From the NCBI GenBank assembly GCA_903813345.2, contig CAIIXF020000009.1, positions 21,107,759-21,167,758 of the forward strand: 60,000 nt of DNA, in the 5' to 3' direction. This document shows, piece by piece, positions 10,554 through 60,000 of this stretch. Source of the stretch: Owenia fusiformis (taxonomy: Eukaryota > Annelida > Polychaeta > Sabellida > Oweniidae). The notes under the pieces are model-generated. The model did not search any database. It saw only the letters and a program-made list of their open reading frames with translations, and was not told the origin of the DNA. The translations under genes and the position numbers were made by a program. How positions within the stretch are numbered: the first letter of the stretch is position 1; the number at the start of each line of letters is the position of its first letter.

Positions 10554-10859
10554 TCGATCAAAATGTTATCTTCGAATGTTGCATTGTGGGTTATCATTCA
10601 AGAACACATTCCAATAAAAATATAATTTGTGGGAGAATGTTCACTTTCATTATTGCAAAAATTGTGATGAATTCCATTTTATATTAAATTATCAACATGT
10701 ATGCAGATAATCATGTTTTTACTTTTGAGTTATTTCTAAAACCATACGTGAAAAGTACAAAATAAGAATTTTCTTGGAATGTGTGCAGGAAGCATTTTTC
10801 TTCAATTTTGAAAACCCAAGGCAATACTTATGTATGAAATATGGAAAGTTGTATACCCT

Positions 10860-11058
10860 CCGGCCCGTAGCCAGGATTTGCCAAGGGGATTCAGTTTTTG
10901 AAAAATTCTAGGGGTTTCACTTGTGATAATTTTGGTCCAAAAATGGCCAAAATCTCTTAAAAAGTTCTCAGAATTGTGAAAAACTGCATGATTGTGCAAG
11001 ATTTCTTTGGCCGGGGGGGGGTCGCTCGAACCCATCGAACCCCCTGGCTACGGGCCCG
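10860..11058. mobile_element. MITE with GGCCCGTAGCCAG ends and 5-bp target duplication
   Basis: Starts CCGGCCCGTAGCCAGG and ends CCTGGCTACGGGCCCG. ACCCT flanks both sides (10855-10859, 11059-11063). Same terminal motif (GGGCSTAGCCAGG) and same 5-bp duplication length as the MITE at 2863-3151, so the two appear to be one family. The internal ORF on the minus strand is not protein-like. Confidence 0.65.
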
Positions 11059-11289
11059 ACCCTTCTGTTGAAAGCCCAAACCCATGATAAAACCTTCGAA
11101 AAAATGTAGAACACAATCCATTATTAAAATGAAACATCAAAGTGTGCGATGGTTGATATATAAGAAAAGCCCTCACATAGAACAGATAAGAATTTTAAGG
11201 GCCGTTTTGCCCCATGTCCCCCGATATCATTCGTTGATATACGTCCAAGGTTAAATGAGGAACTCATCCCTTATCGCTTAGGATTCAAC

Positions 11290-11615
11290 CACTGGCGGAT
11301 TAGGGGGGGGGGGGCTGGGGGCCCGGGCCCCCCCCCCTTGGGTGGGCCCAGAAAAAAAAATTGGGCCCAAAAAAAAATTTTGGGCCAAAAAAGGCCAAGG
11401 CCCCAAAAAGTGGGCCTTTTTGATCATTAGGTCTTTTAAGGCCTTATTTTTTAATTTCAAGCCAAATTTTGAAGAAAATGGGCCTCAAAATTTCAAGATT
11501 TGGGCCCACTTTTGGGTTTTAGGGGCCCAAAATTTTTTTCCTCGCAAGCGCGGACATTTTTCATCTGACCTGAATTTGGGCCCCCCTCCCTTGGTGGTTC
11601 CCAGATCCGCCCCTG
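11290..11615. mobile_element. MITE with GGCGGAT ends, low-complexity GGCCCAAAA interior
   Basis: Left end CACTGGCGGATTAGG and right end (reverse complement) CAGGGGCGGATCTGGG form an imperfect inverted repeat. CAAC flanks both sides (11286-11289, 11616-11619). The interior is built of GGGCCCAAAA-type repeats. These give open frames on both strands (11342-11668 plus, 11278-11460 minus) with lysine/proline-rich low-complexity translations that I do not regard as proteins. Confidence 0.55.
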
Positions 11616-11714
11616 CAACGGATTGCGAAAGAGAGAGGAGCTATCTGATCTACAAATTATATGACTGATATAAGACTGAACATTTCAAACTCTCCATGTA
11701 TGGGATGTTTTCTG

Positions 11715-12175
11715 CTTTGTTATTCGTATTTTACTATATGCATCATATTTGTATTTGTAATTTGGGAATTTTATTTGTAAATCGGTTCCATTAATATTCG
11801 TATAAGGGAATTTATTCCAAACGAATAATGAAGCAGTTATGACGCTATACCTTGGCATTTTTATTTTTTAATTGTCGAATTTATTTTCGTCACAACAAGG
11901 TAATATGTTTTCGTAAAAGTGCACATTTATTGTTCGTAAATATTATCATTTGTATTCGTAAATTGCCCTTTTATATTCGTTTTTTATTGGTTTATTAAGA
12001 TCACGTGATCATTCTCAACGAGACACGGTCAACCAATGGTCAAAGTCATCGCCCCCTCCCCCACGCACACCTAAAGCTCTCATGCCACGTGACCTATGCC
12101 TCGAGACTTGCAGTTTATATTCGTTAATTCACATTTGTATTCGTAAACTCACATTTATATTCATAAAGTTTCATT
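11715..12175. repeat. Irregular repeats of a TTTRTATTCGTAAA-like motif
   Basis: Variants of ATTTGTATTCGTAAA recur at irregular spacing (for example near 11725, 11745, 11765, 11795, 11930, 11950, 11970, 12120, 12135 and 12155). They surround a less AT-rich island (about 12001-12115). Confidence 0.5.
12000..12115. promoter_or_regulatory. Possible regulatory island: two CACGTG E-boxes and a CCAAT box
   Basis: CACGTG occurs at 12002-12007 (inside the palindrome ATCACGTGAT) and at 12086-12091 (GCCACGTGACC), with AACCAATGG in between near 12030. The island lies about 1.1 kb upstream of the calcineurin ATG and is richer in G and C than its surroundings. That it acts as a promoter or enhancer is inference; no TATA box or transcription start can be placed. 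Confidence 0.25.
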
Positions 12176-12423
12176 TTATCATTAAAATTATGTACGAATA
12201 TTTCTTTGCTTTCTGCAATAATTCATGGGTAATATGCAACATTCGAACATGACTGTATTCACGCCTTCTATAAACTGTAAACAAAGTCAACATTTCACCC
12301 GGGGTATATTTGCGAACAATACCCCTGGTTATACGTGTAATGTGTGACGGCATAAACGTTGTAATGGCGGACCATAATGAATATTCGAAACATTTCGGTG
12401 AGTTTTTCATGTTCGAATCGTAT

Positions 12424-12587
12424 TATAGACCTCGGAGCAGGTGTAATATCGTCGAATACATCCCTTAGGGCTAGGCACAAAATCTTTCGAACCCGTCACT
12501 CCCTTCGGTCGTTCAGGGTACAGAAAACGTTCGTGCCTAGCTCTGCGGGGTGTATTCGACAATATTACCCCTGCTCTTCGGTCTATA
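12424..12587. mobile_element. Short inverted-repeat element (164 bp)
   Basis: TATAGACCTCGGAGCAG at the left is mirrored by CTGCTCTTCGGTCTATA at the right. The arms continue as a GGTGTAATATCGTCGAATAC block against GTATTCGACAATATTACC, and as CTAGGCAC against GTGCCTAG. It is small enough to be a solo foldback MITE. ORFs on both strands here (12377-12595, 12407-12604) are products of the symmetry. Confidence 0.6.
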
Positions 12588-13145
12588 TTTCTTAATAAAT
12601 GCATGGAAATATGTAAACCTAATCATAAGGGGTCAGGTGTTTTAGCATTTTGTAACATTTCGTAGCATTTATATATAACACTTTATTAATTGAATATGTT
12701 TCAGTGATAGTGATGTTCTTTAGCCTCGGGTAGCACGAAAAGTCATAATGCGATTTATATCTGGTTTGTTTTATCTGAAAGGACATTGGATTAGATGGAA
12801 TTTCATGTTGATAGAATGATTATTTCTGATAAAATTATTGCAAAGAATGAGCTCTGGGGTCCCAAAAACCATTTAAGGGTTAATTGTGACGCTGCACCAT
12901 GGACGAATATTCAACGCCATGATCAACCGACCATTTTAATCAGAAATTCCAAGTATTCTGTGATATTTCGTGGTATGCGCAATTGAATGCGCAGGGTACG
13001 AATTTCTGACATATGCAAATGAGATTTTGTTTACGCCATCTTGAAATTCTATGATATTTCAGAGGTAAAAATCAATCAAAATCCACTGAAAATAACTTGC
13101 ATCAACCAACATATTGGAGCAGGGATTACGCATTAAGGTCTTGCA

Positions 13146-56450
<43,305 letters not shown>

Positions 56451-59400
56451 GTAAGTACCTTCTCTAACTACTTAGGTTGGGAAGGATTATGGGTACCTTC
56501 ATTAAGATATAATAAGAACTATAGAGATGTTATCTGCAGAATATTGTACACTCGTATATAAAAACTAGAAAAAGTGAAGTAAAATGTGTTTTCACAGAAT
56601 GCCTTTAGGCTCACTCTATTTTTTTTATAAACATGTAATTCTACTGTACTGAGATAATACTGCCTTTTGTTGCTTATACTTGTGAGCTACAGTTTGATCT
56701 CATAAAATTTTCTTAATGCTCTTTATCCAGAAACTCATGAGTTATTTTATTGATTAATATCACATTTCTTATTAGCTTACATAAAAAAGATATAAACATT
56801 GTTGAACTATGATGAGAGCTCAGCTCTGACAGTTCCAAGATAATTTATGGTCTTGTATCTTCTATTGGCCTTTAAGGCTCATTTCCTACTCATTTAAATG
56901 AAGCTAACTGGCGCTTTAAACTCATATTTATTATTACTTATTATATCATTGGTGAAATTGGTGAAACATCTAATCTTTGGTTATGTATAAAAAGTTGAAA
57001 TGTGAAATGGTAAGCTACTATAACCATAGTCACTAAGTAGATCACTCCAGGGGTTGATCTTACATCAGTTATGCACTTTACCTTAATAATTCACAAAGAT
57101 GCGACAAGTAATATATTTTCTAGAAACTAATGGTATTTAATCCTACTGGGGGCCCTGTAATGTCCTTAGTAGCCCACTTTTAACATATGAGACTGTCTAG
57201 GGCTTCTGTATAAGCCTACTGGCTATTTAGGAAAAGGCATGAACATTATACATCATGTACCAGGTTGTTCAGCAAGTTTGTGGAAAAAATGAAAAAACAT
57301 CCCAAATATTTTAAAAATATAATGGTAAAAGATAATGTTCATTTGACTTTTCAGTAGGCAGGGTATTTTTACGTCACACTATTCAATAAAAAAAAACAGA
57401 ATAGTAGGCAAAGTAATGAGTCAAATGCATCATCTCTTATCTGCTTTCTATGTATGCATGCTAATATTTCTCATATTCTCATGAATTGTCCCATGAGGTG
57501 TTCAAGGTACTCTCCCTTGTTGTTATGCTCGTCCAACCCATTGGTGATACTGTGCTCTAAAGCCATCAGTGAAACTTGTTCAAAGGGCCACCTGGACTGC
57601 AGTTGGAAGTTCTTGCATAGTTTCATTCTGAACATTAGAACATATAGAGCATTTTTTCTGCGAACTTATTGAATGACCTGGTATATAACCATATTCATAT
57701 GCATAGCACTAGAGTTAGTCTTGTGTGCTGTTTCATCGATTTCATATGATCAAATAAATTTGAAATTTGTTTTTTTAATAATTCATTAATTTGATATCAT
57801 GGTGTCCTGAACCAGATTTTTAAGCATGGAAAATGTTTGAGGGATATGCATTGGCAAAGGAAGCATTGAGAATGCTAGATATGATGTTACTTAGCCTGTC
57901 AAAAGAAACATGTGAATGCTAGGACTGGTGTTACATTCCATGTCAAAAAGCATTAATGTTCTTAACTTATTCTGACAGTATCATAGATCTACCGACATAA
58001 TTAGCCTAACACTGTTACAGATGATCCTTCACTGTGAGAGATTGCAATAGAACTAAGAGATCAAAGTGAAATAGAAATCTTGTCTTGTGTTTTATTGCAT
58101 TTATTTGCATACTCTAGTCTGTTTCTTATCCTATAAATCTCCCAATTTATTTGACTTCCTATTTGAGGACTTTTATTGATTTTAGTCTACCTTCATGAAC
58201 TTCAAATAACTTCTGTAAAATAAGTATTCAGTGATATTGGATCATTTTGTCTATTTGGTCCATGTGTCAGGATGACTAAGGTTGGCATAAATAATAAACA
58301 CTTTGACTTCATCTTACCACCAAGAAATAGTGGCATTTTTTTATATCTACCATTTTTCTTTATCAAACTGATCATCTCCTTTCAGGCAATCAGGCTCTAG
58401 AAACCCCTGAGACAGTTGAAGATTCTAATTTCTTGGGGGTAATGCTATAATTCAGAAAAACATTTTATATTTATTTTGGAGCAGAACAATAACTTTAACT
58501 ATACTAAAGCTGACTTGTGAATTTTATGTGAAGTTTAAAAATTGTAATTAAGCAATATCCTCCATTTGGACCCTAGAGAAATATGATTTGCTCATTTCAG
58601 TTTTGTTGAAGAATTCCGTAATGGGAGTAATTATTAGATACCAGACGTCTGCCTAGAACTCATATGTGGTGATAGTCATGTTTAAAAACCCGGAATAGAG
58701 AAAAGAGGGCATGAGGGGGGTGAAGCAATTTGACTCTGAAGATTTCAATTTTGTAAGAAATACATGCATATAAGATGTGTTTTAAAGAGACATAATGGGA
58801 GAAAGTGAGAATTTGAACACTTGGGCCTGTACCATGAAGCAAATGGAGACTAATAACCCTGAGGGACTTAGAGAATAAGTCGATCAGTGTAACCTCATTA
58901 GCAGTGACAATTTAAATAAAACACTTTCGACTTATTATGAGTCTCTGAAAGGAGAGTAGCAGGAACTGGTAGAAAATAACAGCACATCTGGGACAAGGAC
59001 AATAGTAAATAACACAGGGAAGCTTCTCAAACAAGTGAATACCTCATATTGACTGTAAGAACAAAAATGTCAGTTAGCTCTGTTTCGGTATCTGAATCTT
59101 CTGTCAGATCTTTGGAAGGATTTGTTATAGCAATATCCCGGAGCTCCTTAATTAGGGAGTAGTTATATCTTTAATTTCCTCCACTTTTCCTTCCTAACTC
59201 TATATAATATTTCCACAAGATGAACCATCTGTAAAAGTTAAGTTTTTGAAAATATTCTGTTTTGAATGCTATACTGTGGATTTGTTAGTCTAGAGTTTCC
59301 TACTGCCAGGAACAGATTAATTTATCCAAAGATATGATGCTGGACAACACTTGATATTGGCAAATATTAAAAATCTCTTTCTCACGGTCATGCCAAACTT

Positions 59401-60000
59401 TGAAGAAAGAAATTGAATATTATATCATTATGTTGTTACTTAACCCTAGTAGGGCAAACGGGGACTATTTGAAGTGGAATCAATAATCAAAAGATTAATT
59501 TTTCTGATTTTTTTTATACATACAAGATTTATCTGAACCAATTTTCATTATTCAAGAATGAAAAATACTAGTAAATGAAATATAATTTTTGGGTAAACAG
59601 CGCAGTTCTACAAGGGAAAAATCAATTAATATTTGTTATATCTATAAAAGCAAGATCAACCCTAGCACTTTTTCTGATTTTCTTTTCTCACACTTGAACC
59701 TGTGAACACGCTTGAATGCTCTTGTAAGAGTAAATCCTATGAGGTCATTGATCTTTTGAACTTTGACGTTCTTGAAGAAAAGTAGGTTCTTGGACTCTCT
59801 GCTGGACAATTTATTTGAATCATAGATTTGTTTCTGAAAGAGTTAAAAGTGTCCTGGAAATTTCTGAAACATGAGCACATGGTACATGAGTTTGTGATTT
59901 CCTGAAACTAGACACTCTTCAGAATGTCTCACTTAATCAGCTCAATATTGAGACAAGGTATTGCAAAGGAGAAATTTCCTTCAGGGCTTGTATTGATTAC
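56451..60000 (+). other. PPP3C: Calcineurin intron 7, open at the right edge
   Basis: No match by eye to the next calcineurin exon (YRMYRKSQTTGFPSLITIF-like) in any of the three plus frames. No protein-like ORF and no prominent repeat; the 72-codon ORF at 57454-57672 has no features I can support. Confidence 0.5.

Noticed and set aside
11278-11668. ORFs of 60 and 108 aa on opposite strands
   Set aside because: Low-complexity translations (KKIGPKKKFWAKK, GPIFFSGP) of a GGGCCCAAAA repeat inside a MITE.
57454-57672. 72-aa ORF with several cysteines as a LINE zinc-knuckle tail
   Set aside because: Cysteine and histidine spacing does not fit the usual pattern, and no other LINE sequence or A-rich tail is next to it.
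56451-60000. Next calcineurin exon (YRMYRK...APNYLDVYNNK region)
   Set aside because: Searched by eye in all plus frames without a match; presumed beyond 60000.

Overview
The window is eukaryotic nuclear DNA: AT-rich, with few genes, long introns with GT-AG boundaries, and many transposon relics. The codon-level match to animal calcineurin, an inter-alpha-trypsin-inhibitor (ITIH)-like secreted protein, and the mix of mariner, hAT, Mutator-like, SINE and LINE relics point to an invertebrate metazoan, most likely marine (a lophotrochozoan such as a mollusc, or a non-vertebrate deuterostome). The sequence alone does not settle the phylum.

Only two genes are well supported. (1) On the minus strand, 5777-7810 is an intact 677-codon single-exon ORF for a secreted or membrane-anchored ITIH-like protein (signal peptide, RFRR processing site, VIT domain, vWA domain with a complete MIDAS, hydrophobic C-terminal tail). 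(2) On the plus strand, the calcineurin (protein phosphatase 2B) catalytic subunit A gene starts with the ATG at 13146 and runs off the right edge. Seven coding exons can be joined in frame: 13146-13194, 29639-29839, 35662-35786, 51562-51673, 52064-52209, 55545-55684 and 56373-56450. They encode residues 1-284, including all six metal-binding residues. The rest of the catalytic core and the calcineurin-B-binding, calmodulin-binding and autoinhibitory parts lie beyond 60000. A 172-codon minus-strand ORF at 49-567 is hypothetical, possibly transposon-derived.

Region by region: 1-5.8 kb holds the hypothetical ORF, a SINE copy and two mariner-type elements (one with a nested MITE, one with a transposase relic). 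5.8-7.8 kb is the ITIH-like gene. 7.8-13.1 kb is intergenic, with a long hairpin element, a LINE 3' relic, several MITEs and possible upstream regulatory DNA. 13.1-56.5 kb is calcineurin with its introns. Intron 1 (16.4 kb) is crowded with palindromic mobile elements: a Mutator-like element with 10-bp target duplication, a hAT MITE, an 851-bp near-complete hairpin, and a 6.2-kb foldback element whose arms carry 365-bp tandem repeats. Intron 2 holds a second, inverted copy of the same hAT MITE and a repeat rich in YY1-like motifs. Intron 3 (15.8 kb) holds two minisatellites, a 2.9-kb terminal-inverted-repeat element and a 166-bp perfect direct duplication. 56.5-60 kb is intron 7 with no recognised exon.

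I see no prokaryotic operon, CRISPR array, rRNA gene or convincing functional tRNA gene. The most unusual structure is the concentration of very long inverted repeats inside calcineurin introns. They would be transcribed with the gene and could fold into long double-stranded RNA.
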